NCBI GenBank assembly: GCA_943704495.1
Contig: CALSCR010001409.1
Coordinates: forward strand, 1 to 42,081
Reading direction: 5' to 3'
DNA length: 42,081 nucleotides
From: Pigoraptor chileana
Taxonomy: Eukaryota > Opisthokonta > Filasterea
Both the position numbers and the translations under genes were made by a program. Below, in pieces: positions 1-12,100 of the stretch. The notes below the pieces were generated by a model, which saw nothing but the letters and a program-made list of their open reading frames with translations, was not told the origin of the DNA and did no database searches. Position 1 is the stretch's first letter. The number at the start of each line of letters is the position of its first letter.

Positions 1-75
<75 letters not shown>
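1..75. repeat. (GT)n microsatellite at left edge
   Basis: About 37 GT units run from the first base to position 75. Read in the direction of the minus-strand FAM114A-like gene this is a (CA)n tract, probably lying in the intron after its last visible exon. Confidence 0.95.
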
Positions 76-76
<1 letters not shown>

Positions 77-295
77 ACGTGCGTGCACGGTGAAAGGAAA
101 TGTTAAGATGATAAGTAAGATTGGGAGAAACCGAAGAGCCAAATCATGTCAGTTACTTATCGATAACGTTTGCAGTGAGATTAAGGGGAGAGAAGTGGAT
201 CGGGGGAAGCGTGTGCGTGCGAGGACTGCATAATACATTGCGGATAGAAGACGGCGTGGGGGCATGCAAGGCGCACAGTAAAATTTAGGACACAC

Positions 296-3200
296 CTTTC
301 GCTGCAGAAGGACGCCATGTGACGTGAATTCGGCAAGACGCGTCATCGCATCGTCAAATGAGCCGCGTAGTGTCTCCTCCAGCTGAAATGAAAAAGATGA
401 TTTTGTTGATTTGCAGAGACAAGAAAAAAACGCAAGGCGCTTAACTAATATGCATCGCTGCTGGCACATACGGAGTAGTGAAGTAGTGAAAAATCGACAA
501 CCTGAGACACAACACAACACAATCAACCATACTTTGCACACGACAATTCCCAAACGAGCCACACCGGGATACACCACACGCAACTGCGTGCATGCCAAAA
601 GCACGTGTAATTTCAACTCACATAGGCGCGCGTCTGCTCAGCACATTCCCTGGGCCCAACAGTCTCGGCGCCATTCCAGTTTGCACAGAGCTGATCCAGC
701 CCAGCCTTCATCTCGGCTTTCTGGTCTTGTATGGCTGCCAGCGATCCCTCGCGTGCATGACATAGCGGTTCGGTGACGGCGTCAGACCGCATCGACGACA
801 CGACACTGGCGCCCGCCCCAAGAGAGCTGCCGCTGTTGCTGCGCGTTGTCCGTGATTGCTCGGAAAATGCAGCGAGAAGCGTGCTGAGGGTGGCAGATAG
901 ATCCTTTGAAGTGGCAACATCCTCGTCCCCGTTCATCACCTGTGGTTTTGGTATTCGTATTGGTTTTTTTTAGTCAATCATTCTGAGGAAGAGACATTCT
1001 AGTGCAACACAGGGCGAAAACGAAAGGACGGACCACATGTAGCGACATTAGACATCAAATACTTTCACACTTATGATCACACAAGCCCACACGTACCAAC
1101 GCACAGGCACTGCATACACACACACATACACAAACAAAGATCGGAAATGCACAAAGAGCTCGAAGTGTGGCCGCACCTCCGTAAGGGCGGATATTTTTTC
1201 GTCCGCCGCCCACTTTCGAGTGCCACGGAGAGTGAGCAGGGTCTGCTGTATGCGGATGTTTGAGTCGGCGGCAAGGGCAGTGAGGGCGTCTCGGTGTGCG
1301 TTGCCATTCACCTTCTCAAAACACCCCGAGAACGAGCGGTCCCACTCTGCAGTCGAAACCAGTATAAATATTCATAGATACACATGACCCAATCGCCACG
1401 CAGCGATAAGAGAAACGGAAAATGAGTTACAGATGCACAAGAGTGCCCCAAACAACAAAGAAATGTGCGCATTCGTAACTTGCAGAGGGGATGTGATGTC
1501 ATCAAGCACGTGATGACGCACCCTGTGATCGCGCAGGCTGGTGCGCATCGGCGCTCTCCTTGGGCAGGCTTCCATCAAGATTAATGTCGGCCGCAACGAC
1601 ATCAAGCGCCTGCATTCACGTGAGGAATTCGGCACACACATGAGCTGCTTAGCATGGCGGATATCCTCTCACATCCACAAAGTACCAACAAAACCATCAC
1701 AAGTGTCAGGCACACAACCCCCAGAGAGAACAGTGTGCAGCAGGAGTTTGCCTCTGAAATCGTATCTTGTTTTGTTTGTGAGAGGCACGCAAATTAAGTG
1801 GGAGTGATAGCAGGACACACATCACAGCTCACCTTTTTCCCGACCGCTTCGAGAGCGTCAAGGCCCTGGGATAGCCAACGCTCCCCGATCTCGTCAAACG
1901 ACTGCTGCGACACATTCTCCTTTACTTTGAGAATGGCATTTCCCAAATACCCTGAACAAATTATGGACCAAATGCAACGCATGTGTAAGTGGCATGGGCA
2001 TTTGTGTGCGTGTGCGTTTGTGTGCGATTGTGTGTGTGCGATGCTCGTGGTAAAGGCGGGTATGCATGTTATGTGTGCGTGCAAGAGGCACATATAAGTA
2101 AGCCACAGATGATGCATGCACACGGAGAAGATGAGGTATTTGTGGCTTGCCCCACCGAGTCCGTGATCCACGACCGACATCAGCCCGGACGACGCTGGGC
2201 GCGACTGCAATGTACATAAGGATAGTAAAGTGAGCGTAAGATAAACGCGGCAACATGCACACGCATCAACATTCTCACACATATATATATACAAATACAG
2301 AATGAGAAGCACTAATATTATTTGTTTGCTCCTGTCACCTCGTCCACTTGATTGCTGGCTTGCGTGCATGCCTGATTGCGGATCAATGAAGGAATACACT
2401 TTTGTTAGTTAGCATGCTAATTATGGCGGGAGTGGGTATGGGCACGTGTATGGGTGTGTATTTTCCCCGCAAATAATTAAATTCTGTGGATACTTCACTC
2501 GTGAGCATGTGTTATAAGGGATCACAGCCACAGACACGCACACTAATCAGCCACAGACATGTGCACACTGATTAGCACAATTGGCAACACGCACCTCCTC
2601 GCCCTCGGTGGCCTCCTTCTCCGCAAGTGCTTTCGGAGTGGGGACTCCAAGGGACTCTTCCACGGACTCAATGTACTTTGATATGTTTTCGGCTGATTAG
2701 TTTGTGTGAGTTTAGGAAAGAAAGAAACAAACAAAAGAGCGGAAGGTTGGTTTGGCTTGAAAGCAAAAATTAACAACCAAGCAACGTTTTCGGAAATGAC
2801 ACTTTCAAATGCAACATACGGAAGCACCAAAACGCATATGGATATGTGTGTGCATGTGAGTACATATATATGTAAAAGTGCCGTGTCAAAGTGTGTTGTG
2901 TATATACACATGCGCGTGTGTTTGTGTGTGTATTGTGTGATGAAGTGGGAATAGGAAGTGGGATTCAGGTTACAAAACAAACAGGATATTAAGAAACCTA
3001 CTCATTGAGGACACAGTCGTGAGTGTAGATGCGGCCGTCGACATGATCGATCCCCATCCCCAACCCCAGCTTGATGCTGGCGCCTGCTTTGAGGCCTCAG
3101 GTTGTGCGGTTGTGGGCACGCTGGCCATCGGTGTCTGTGTCGGTGTTTGCGTCTGTGTCTGTGTTGGTGTCGGTGCCGCCACTTGTGGCAAAGGGGTGGT

Positions 3201-3986
3201 CTGTGTGCGAATCGAGGCAACTTCAGCGTTTGTCTTTGTGCTTCCTTGCGTGTTCACAGCGGCTTCGGCTTCCAATTTCGGCTCATGAGTCACTTGGGCT
3301 GCTTGTGCTGCTTGAGGGGCATTGGACGTCTCGGGAGTTCCGGGAGAAGGAGCTAACGACGGAGTACCAGCCGCAGATGCGGGTGGGATTTCCGGGGCTG
3401 TCACTGCTTCCAACTCGTTATCCAGTTGAATTAATGTCGATGCCGACCCCACCTCTTTCTTGGATGCATTCTGGCGGTCTTTCTTCTTGCCACGCTGCTG
3501 TTGTTGTTGCTGTTGTTGTTGCTGAGGCTTCCGTTTCACTGGAGACGGGTCCCCTTTGGACTTTTCGGGGGTATTTTCAGCTTTTGTCCGGGGCGGTGCG
3601 CTGGGAGACGATGCAGCTTTCACAGGTTCTTTGTTCTTTGGGGGAATTGCTTCTGCGAGAGCGAGAGGATCCGGTCGACAAAGAATTAATAAGCTGAGAA
3701 CAATAGAAGGGTTGTCGTGGCGGGTTCTCACAATGTCGTCTGTGAACTCATGTGCTTGACGCCAACGAACAGTTTTGTTCGAAACGAAAGGGGCCAGAAT
3801 TACCTTGGGTATCTTCGGCGGCACTCTCGTACTCGCTTCCAGAGCCACTACATAGTGGAAACGGCAACAAACAACAATGGGTCAGTTATATATCCTCCCT
3901 GTGCTCGCAAGACATAAACCGCAAGTGCAAAACAAAAAGACATGGCTATGCCATACACATACACAAACACACCTTTCGTTCGCCAT
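296..3986 (-). CDS. FAM114A/NOXP20 family protein, 3' end not in window
   Basis: Ten exons join in phase: 3973-3986, 3804-3847, 3002-3652, 2595-2692, 2156-2204, 1833-1951, 1522-1609, 1177-1346, 622-939 and 296-382, giving 546 codons so far. The first exon is only 14 nt (MANE, plus part of a Ser codon). The N-terminal third is low complexity, with ten consecutive glutamines (about 3505-3535) and a Ser/Pro/Thr/Gln-rich stretch, followed by SSWGWGWGSIMSTAAST. Next come ENISKYIESVEESLGVPTP, GLDALEAVGKK and a segment reading CFEKVNGNAHRDALTAL. From memory these match the conserved WGxWG, LDALExxGKK and F..F....H.EAL blocks of FAM114A1/A2. The family is linked to Golgi/RAB2 and autophagy, but its biochemistry is poorly defined. 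After the last exon a donor (AAAG|GTGTGT) leads towards the left edge. A candidate acceptor near 222 opens a 14-codon exon that stops, but the family's C-terminal region is missing, so the gene probably continues outside. Exon 5 uses the weak donor G|GTGGGG. Family call firm; exact ends less so. Confidence 0.83.
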
Positions 3987-4167
3987 TATTGCCCTGAAGT
4001 GGCACGCGCGATCAATTACCCCCCAAACTGAAAATTATTCTTTTGTTGTTTGACTTTTTCGAGAAAACTGTGGGAAAGCGTTTGCTCTGATTAATCTTGT
4101 TCGGCATATCATATCTTACATAAACTGATCAGTTAATGCTGAAAAATCAGAGGACTGGAATTTCTTA

Positions 4168-4175
4168 TCACGTGA
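4168..4175. promoter_or_regulatory. TCACGTGA palindrome upstream of the FAM114A-like gene
   Basis: This perfect E-box palindrome lies about 180 bp upstream of the FAM114A-like start codon, with a CCAAT box about 30 bp further out. TCACGTGA is the core of sites bound by bHLH-leucine zipper factors of the MYC/USF/TFEB type. A regulatory role is inferred from its position and its repetition in the window. Confidence 0.45.
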
Positions 4176-4374
4176 CTTAACGTCAGTATGTTACCAATGA
4201 TTCGACCAATCAAACGGCAGAACCTACAAACTCTTGGTGGAAATGGCCTGAAAGGTCGAAACATAATCAAGCTCGAATGAGAGACGCCAGACACCCATGT
4301 TGGAGTCGAAAGATTGGCCGGGCCGGGCCCACCGTGACGGCCGTCATGCTGATATCATTTTAGTGTCGCAGGCC

Positions 4375-4472
4375 ACCGTGGCTCAGTTAGTCCGAATCGG
4401 GTTAACTGACACACGAAAATGCCATAGTTGAAATCCAGAACGACGAAAATGCCATAGTTGAAATCCAGAACG
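4375..4472 (+). repeat. tRNA-like/SINE-like segment with tandem 30-bp duplication
   Basis: The 30-bp unit beginning acgaaaatgccatag occurs twice without a gap (4413-4442 and 4443-4472). Upstream is tggctcagttagt, close to a Pol III A box, and each unit contains agttgaaatcc, 8 of 11 matches to a B box (ggttcganncc). This suggests a decayed tRNA-derived SINE or tRNA pseudogene whose B-box part was duplicated. I could not fold a proper cloverleaf, so this is tentative. Confidence 0.3.
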
Positions 4473-6164
4473 GAATTTACCGCTAGCACCGGCTGAAGTT
4501 TATGTTATTAATTGCGTTTTTTAGCCTGGCCGTTACTCAGCGGCCGGCGCGGCCATCAGCCGTCCGTCTCAAAACCGGCCGGCGCTGCCGTTCAGCAATC
4601 CGAAGAAAACGACGTATTATGCATGTGGTCAATATCACCGTGTGTAACAGGTTACTGAATTAATGTTTCAAAAATGAGTTCATGGAGGGAAGGCAGTGCT
4701 GTCATGGGAGCACCACTCAGTTCAGTTTGTTGCAGTTTTGTAGGCGATGCCAATGCTAACTCCTGCTCTTGAGTCGCCCATTGGCAGACCGGAGCTTCGT
4801 CCGCGCATCTGTCGACTATCCCACGGACGGCCAGCGAGCATCCCGGCCGTGCACAGGAGCCGTTGAACTTTTGTAAGATAGCCATGACCACATCTAGTTT
4901 GCAGGGGATACATTTGACACGGCGAACGGGGTTCTAAACGAAGCATGCAGACCGTAGTTGCCAAGGAATCACTCCACGCGCCGAGGCAAATGAAATATCT
5001 GCCCAGAAGCGTCAGTCTTTAGGTGCCCTCGGCGTGAACATGCACGTCATGAACAGAATAGTAATGCTGCACGGCACGCTCTAGAGGCGCAATTAGACGA
5101 ACTGACCGTGACGTTTAGTAGTTGAAAACAGAATAATACGAACACCGGCCGAAGCGCATCTGTTGATGATACGAGACCAATCACCGCGGAGCAGGGTATT
5201 TTCTGTTGAATGGTGCGTCTGCGCGTGGAACTGATTCGAAGTCGCGACAGTCAGCCCTGCTGTGTATTATGAACTCGCGAATCGCCGCAGCGGAGGCAGT
5301 GTAGGCGTCATTTGCAACTCTATAGTCGATGTAGACTGTCACTGTTGCTACATTGTAAGATAGTGATGAAAAGCGAACAGCACAAGATGCGATTACTTTT
5401 TTTCAGCGGGGAGGCAACGGCCAAAGCGACAAAGCAGACTTTCCGGATAAATCACCGATTTGGCATTTTTCAAGCAAATTCACGTTGAGCATATGCTCAC
5501 TCATTTCTCAACGCAGAAAAACACGGCAGAGTGCTCCTCTGCCCATCCCTTTCAAAGGGCTGGGAGTGCATCCAAATCAGGAAAGTCCGATTCCTTATAT
5601 GGTAATGGCCGCGTGGGTCCTTGTCAGCCGCCGCCCCCCGAGGCCTCCCCAAAAATCATATTTGACTATCAGGGATTGTTCCAGTCATATTATATGTATC
5701 ACATCAACTTGTATTCAAATCTTTGCAAGATGTTGACCAGAAATGGGTGTAGTCCCAGGGGGATTCAAATCCCCGGGGAGTTATTTGACGGTGCCGGTCG
5801 AATTTGTCTCAATTTTTGATGTGCTTCAATTTGGAATGCGAGGGCGCGCCGCATCTTGCTCTACTATTCAATTTATAGTGCTTTGGATTGATGCTTTCGG
5901 CCATGCGTCCCTGGTTTGTTGGCGTCATGCACGCTCGCATAATCTTGGCATTCCACTCCTAGAACTAACACCGAAACTCTTAACGCGAGAGATTTCTACC
6001 TGATTTCTCTTACATAAGACAATTATTGTATTCCTACTATACGACACATACTATTGAAGCAGGAATGGAAGTAGAATCGGCACGAAGCGTGTACAATCTG
6101 TGCTGATTTATATTCTAGGAGTCGACGGGGCCTGGTCCCACGGGACCGCTGATTACTTGCACTT

Positions 6165-9100
6165 ATGGCTGATAAGAAAGTCGCTGTTGAGGCGTCGTCT
6201 CCGACGGTGGGTTGTGGACGATTTCATGTCGGCGCATGTACCACTCTAAACTGGCCGGTTGAGTAGCGGTTCAGTGGGAGAGCTGGGTTGGGCTCTTGAA
6301 GCGCGTTTGCGTTCGGCCATCTGATAGTCAGAAAACTGGCACCCACTAGGAAGCTGAACCAGAATCGGATCGACCGTTGGCCGTCAGCGGCGATGTGAAG
6401 TGTACTGAGGCGAATAGGGGCTCAGTCAGCACCGACCCTTCTGGGACTAATTCTTTATTCTGTATCGGTTGTCACTTACTTCATTTGCATGTCTTCGACG
6501 CGACATATCAGTCGGGGACTGAGGCGCGCAGGTGGAGTCTCTGGGTCCTCGCCGTGTTTGGCCTTCTTTTCGCTTCGCTCTTTGCTGGCGATGTGATGGT
6601 GAGTGATTTGCAATACTCATACCAATTAAGCTTCACTTCGGATCGGCATATATAAAACTCGCCCACTGATCTTCCGGCCGTCAACGGAACGCTCCTGCGC
6701 CTCACGCCGACATAAAAGCAGCTTATCTATACCGTGGAGATCTTGGTCTTAACTTGTTATCGGCTCATATTTCCATTGCAGCATTGGAGGCTCTCGAAAA
6801 ATGGAGTGAGCGATGATTCTGACTTTATGGATATCGCTGAAGATGGATCTGATCCATGTGAGTATCAAAAGTTGTCATTGTTTCTGAGTTTGCGCCTCAA
6901 TTGTGGATAACCAGTGTTGGTCTGGAGTCACAGTCGGTCCGGGCCACACTTTACCTTTTTGGACAATGTGACAAATGAAGGTTGAATCTCCCCACTAATA
7001 TATTTCTTCGACTTGCTTCCTTCAGATTTTCGTTCAGACGCTTGCAGCAAAAACGGGCTGTGGACTGGAGAGAGCTGCGTCTGCAATTTGGGCTACACGG
7101 GTGATACCTGCATGGACAGAGGTAAGGAGTCGCATAAAATTTATTATTTCATGGAGTGGGATACAATTCAAATGAGGGAGCAGGTATCTGACATAAATTT
7201 GTCTCTTTCTACAGTGTTGATAACTCCCCCGCCGGCAAACGAGCGAGAGACAGTGTGCATGATTGTTGATGGCTTCGGCTTTCTCAATCCGAGCTCGGGT
7301 ATTGCCACTGCATATGCCTCGCTGGCCGAGGCCTTAGCGCGGAATGGAGCGAATGTGACCGTTGTTTACACACAGGGGCTCGAGTCGAGCGTCCTGTCTA
7401 ACGCTCAAGATTATTACATGAATCGGGGCGTGTACCTCGTCACGTAAGTATCTGACATGGCTCACACATACACGCATGGGCAAATCGTCACTCTATTTGG
7501 TAATTCGCAAAGGTTGCTGGCCCTGTGCCGCAAAATTGCTGTCTGATCGATTTGCCGTCTTTACAAATCACTACTTGCAGATTGCCAGCCTCTGGCCTCG
7601 TGTTTAATGCTCCTGCAAACGTGAGGAAGTCATACGAAAGCTACTTGTGGCTTCGCGGTCAGAACTGTGACATTGCGCACTTTCATGCGCTTGGCGGTTC
7701 TGGCTACTTCACTGTTTTGGCAAAACGTCAAGGGCTTTTCCCATACGCACCAATGATTGTTGTTGGAGCGCATTCGATTGGAGGCAGTATGCTCAAGAAC
7801 CTCGACAAAGAAACTGCCGTCGATACTCCTACTTACGACTTGACAGATCTGAAGGAAGATTACATGGAACAGAAGTCTCTTGAGCTTGCCGTGAGTTTTA
7901 AGCTAATGTTTGCCAACACGGTTTTTTTGTTCACTGGAACGCTTACATAACGGTCATATCACGGTGCCGTCAGACTCAAACGTATTGTCCACTAACCGCT
8001 TCTTCTTGTGCAGGACCGCGTGGTAAGCCCTAACCAATGGGTTCTCGACTATCTCTCCCGCTGGCGATGGAACACCGATCCCAGGCGCGTCTCCGTTATT
8101 CCGAACGTCGTGCCTAACTACGTTCTGGAGAGGACTCCGTCCGCACCCGCCAAAATCGTGGCTCCAAAGGAAATCGTTTTCTTTGGTCGTCTCAGCGCGC
8201 TCAAAGGTCTCGTCCTATTCTGCAACGCTATCGATATGGCAAAGCCCACTCTTGATCCCGATACGCAAGTCACCTTCCTTGGTATGGATGTGCTTGTTCG
8301 ATACCGTTCTAGTTCCGACTTCATCCGTCGTCGTGCCGAAAATTGGCCCTTTAAGGTTAAGATCATTGCGACAATGAATGGTCGGGAGGCGATCGAATAC
8401 TTGAGCGAACCGCGCTCAGGACGTGTAGCCATTATGCCGTCACTCATGGAAGTCTCGCCGTACGCAATCGTGGAGTGCATCTACGCAAACATTCCTTTCC
8501 AGGCGAGCAATCTCTCTGGTAACGAGCAGCTGGTGGACGTCAAGGTCCGAGACCTGGTTCTCTTCAAGGCAAACAACAGTGCTGCGCTCGCCAATAGGAT
8601 CGAGGGGATCTTTGAGAATGGAGGTATGTTTCATCTGCTTGCGATGTCATGCTATTTGACTGGCCGTTCATGTCGCACTGTTAGTTCGCTCGTTTTGGAT
8701 CGCGCCGGCCGACTAGAGAACTGCCGGTGCCGCTCCGGATCGGTCCACTTCACCTGTTTTGTTACTAATTTGAAGTCACGTGATTTTCGCAGCTCCAACG
8801 GCAACACCTTTGGTCCCTGCCAGCGAAATCACCTCACAGTGGATCGACTTCCATGCGACACTTTTTGAAGAGCGTGTGATTCAGATTTCGTCGTCCGCAT
8901 CTGTCGTCGACGTGCACAATGGTCCCCTCGTTACGGTTGTCCTTGTTCATCATAATCGCCACACGTTGTTGAAGCAGGCAATCGAGTCACTCGAGGCGCA
9001 AACATATAAGAACTTTGAGATCGTTATCGTGGACGATGGATCGACGGATACCCGCTCGCTGGCGTTCCTCCGCCAGCTTTCTGCCGCATGGGAAGACCGT

Positions 9101-12100
9101 GGTTGGCGCGTTCTCTTTGAGCCTAACCGATATCTCGGCGCGGCGCGCAACACTGGCGGTAGGTCAAATCGAGCCTTATTTCAATGCCGTGTTGCCCATG
9201 TGCGAATGGACTTTTTTGTTCATGCAAAGAGACTGATTGAAAGTCTCGCCATCGTAAGTGTGTACACGTGTAACACCTCTTTCCCCGTGGATTTCTGATG
9301 ATTCCTTTTTCTTTGTCATCATAGCTCGCAATGCCCGCGGAAAGTACGTACTCTTCATGGACGACGACGACTACGCAAAGCCGCACCAGCTTGAGACCTA
9401 CGTTACCGTAGCCGAAAAAACGAAAAGTGATGTGTTCACCTCTGGACATGATCTTTTCGTGGGAATGGAGCCGCCGCCCGGCGAAGGAGGCTACATTTAC
9501 CGTTATGTGCCGCTTGGACCGGCTAAGCTTGTCGGTGTGCTCGAGAATTGTTTTGGTGACTCGAACATGTTCGTCCGCCGAGATTTTTTCCTTGCGTTTG
9601 GCGGTTTTACAGAAGATTATGGTGTCGGGTTTGAGGACTACGAGTTTCTCGCCAAGATAACGGTTGCCGGTCACAAGCTCGAAGCTATCTCAGAGCCTCT
9701 GCATTGGTATCGTCGGCACGGCGCCAGTATGAGCTCGGAAACCAATCTACTTCAGAATCGCGCTCGTTATCTCCGCGCTTTTGAGAATGATATGGAAGTG
9801 GCACATCTTGTTCACATCGTGCGGCGTGATGGAGGCAACACAACCTCTCCGGTCGACGGGAAAGGTACGCAAGCCGCACGGAATAGTCACGTGATGGTCA
9901 CATACATGCCGGTTTTGCTGTTCGACTTTGCTATAGTTGTTCATTTCAACTAACTTGTGGGGGGGGTTTTTTTTTTGCGCCGCATTTTTCTCCAAATCAT
10001 TCGCAGAACTCTGTAACACGGACACGAATTGCACAGTGGGCATTTGCCTTGCCGGCGTGTGCAGTGCGGCCTGTCCTGGCCCGGCACCCCCGTCTGGAAT
10101 CTGTAACGATCGCATGCGCGCCATCAACGGATCATGCTACTATCCTGTCACCAAGGAGGTCAACGCCACGTGCCCGGGGAATGTAACTGCGTTGTTAGGC
10201 GTTTGCTACCTTGCAAATGTCACATGTGCGGCCAGCGGCAATGCTCTAAGTGGCGGAGGCTGTAACACCACTTGTTCAGGTATGGGTCTGGTGTAGTTTC
10301 CTGACATTTATTATTCCTTTTAAAAAATGTATTATTAGAAATATTGTATTTTATTCCCTTTTATTCACCTGCTTTTTTGTTTCCCCTTATTGTAAACAGT
10401 GTGCGAGCGTGACTGTAGGGGCGTTTGCGGTGGAAGTGCGTACTACACGTCGGATTATGTCTGCGAGGTTCCTTCATCATCGTCTTCCTCCCCCGTTCCT
10501 ACTGCGACGAGTGCGAGCCTTACGGCGACTGCGAGCATTGCGACGAGTGCGACTCCGTCACCATCGTTATTCAGTACTGCAGCGTTTGCAACACCGACAC
10601 CAACTGCCTCGCCCACAAGCACCAGTGTACCCCGACCATCGGGGTCATCAAATCCTGTCATCACCATCGATCCGATGTACTGGGATCCACTGGACAACAC
10701 TACATATATTGTTGACGATGGATATATATACCTCAATTTCGATTCTTATCTCCACGCTGATCCACGCCTCCGCATTCGCCTGCGCGCGTCGCTCGTTGTG
10801 GGCGGCGAACTAAAGCCCCTTCCGGACTGGATTGTGTTTATCCGTGGGCGTCTGTCGTTCTTCGGAGTGCCAACCCTGAAGGACAATCCTCTTGGCAAGC
10901 ACGTCATCCAGCTCTCGGGAACAGATCAGTTTCGTCGGGTTGTGCCGGCTCTGTTTTCCATTGTCGTTGTTCCTCCTATCCAGCGCCAACAATATTTTTC
11001 CATCGCAATGCGTCTGAATGCCAAGTTCGAGTCGTTTTCAGCTCTCGACAAGGTGCAGGTTGTACAGGGTCTTGGTCGGTTTCTCCCTTTTGAACAGAAG
11101 GATATCCGTGTTCTGAATGTTACGAAGGGCTCGTCCATCGTTGATTTCACCGTCAATTCCGTAGCATCGCTGGATGGCGCCAATTCGGTGCTCACTTTGC
11201 TCGTTGACGGATTGAAACCAAACGGCACTTTGGTGCGCACCCTCGGTTACAAGGTGCTGGGCATCACGGGCAACATTCCCCTACCTCCCGTCACTTCAAG
11301 TAGCATCTCTGCCGCATCTTCAACTGTATCATCGACAATTGGCGTAAGTTCGTCTGTCGAGACTCCTTCAGCAACGACTGGAGCATCGTTCTTTGCGACG
11401 ACGGGAGCGTTTTCTCAGACGACTGGAGCGTCGTTCTCTGCAACGACGGGAGCGTTTTCTGAGACGACTGGAGCGCCATTCTCCGCGACGACGGGAGCGT
11501 TCTCCGAGACGACTGGAGCGTCGTTCTCTGCAACGACGGGAGCGTTTTCTGAGACGACTGGAGCGTCGTTCTCTGCAACGACGGGAGCGTTTTCTGAGAC
11601 GACTGGAGCGTCGTTCTCCGCGACGACGGGAGCGTTTTCTGAGACGACTGGAGCGCCGTTCTCTGCGACGACGGGAGCATTCTCCGCGACGACTGGAGCG
11701 CCATTCTCTGCGACGACGGGAGCATTCTCCGCGACGACTGGAGCGCCGTTCTCTGCGACGACTGGAGCGTCGTTCTCTGCGACGACTGGAGCGCCGTTTT
11801 CCGCAACGACGGGAGCGCCGTTTTCCGCAACGACGGGAGCGTTCTCCGCAACGACTGGAGCGCCGTTCTCTGCGACGACTGGAGCGTCTTTCTCTGCGAC
11901 TACCGGCGTTGCATCTTCTACGGTTGTGTCTGCCACCACTGGAGCGTTCGCCACGTCCACATTTGTACCGACGGTTGTAGCGTCGTCTTCCGTGGGGGCC
12001 ACTTCATCTGCTAAACCTACGCCGACGGGGCCTGTTGTCGTTATTCCGCTAGCGATCATTGATCCTCTTGACGATATTATCTATATCCTTGACGAGGGTG

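Larger units (their letters stand above)
3987..6164. other. Intergenic region between divergent genes (2.2 kb)
   Basis: This separates the FAM114A-like gene (minus) from the glycosyltransferase-dystroglycan gene (plus). I found no convincing coding exon. It holds a TCACGTGA palindrome (4168-4175) and a nearby CCAAT motif (gaccaatcaa, about 4203) upstream of FAM114A. It also holds a tRNA-like segment with a 30-bp tandem duplication (4375-4472) and two GGCCGGCGC-containing GC-rich patches (about 4541 and 4576). The rest (4500-6160) looks like unstructured, fairly AT-balanced DNA and may include decayed mobile DNA that I cannot name. Confidence 0.6.

Noticed and set aside
1-233. Coding potential in Cys/Val-rich frames through GT repeats, here and at 19.9, 21.4, 22.9 and 31.5 kb
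   Set aside because: GT repeats are stop-free in some frames and translate as Val-Cys runs. They lie in introns or intergenic DNA.
5746-5781. Hairpin ggggattcaaatcccc resembling a tRNA T-arm
   Set aside because: The surrounding 80 bases do not give an acceptor stem, D-arm or anticodon arm. Treated as a chance palindrome.
4652-5819. Open frames of about 80-120 codons in the 4.6-5.8 kb region
   Set aside because: No recognisable domain, no consistent splice partners and low-complexity or random-looking translation; more likely chance.
3987-6164. Possible transposon or virus-derived element in the large intergenic region
   Set aside because: No transposase, integrase, reverse transcriptase or capsid-like frame and no clear terminal repeats were seen.
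6165-9864. Homology of the two-domain glycosyltransferase part to LARGE, the enzyme that glycosylates dystroglycan
   Set aside because: LARGE has GT8 and GT49 domains. The domains here show GT4 (E-x7-E) and GT2 (DDGSTD, DDDD) motifs, so any parallel is functional, not homologous.
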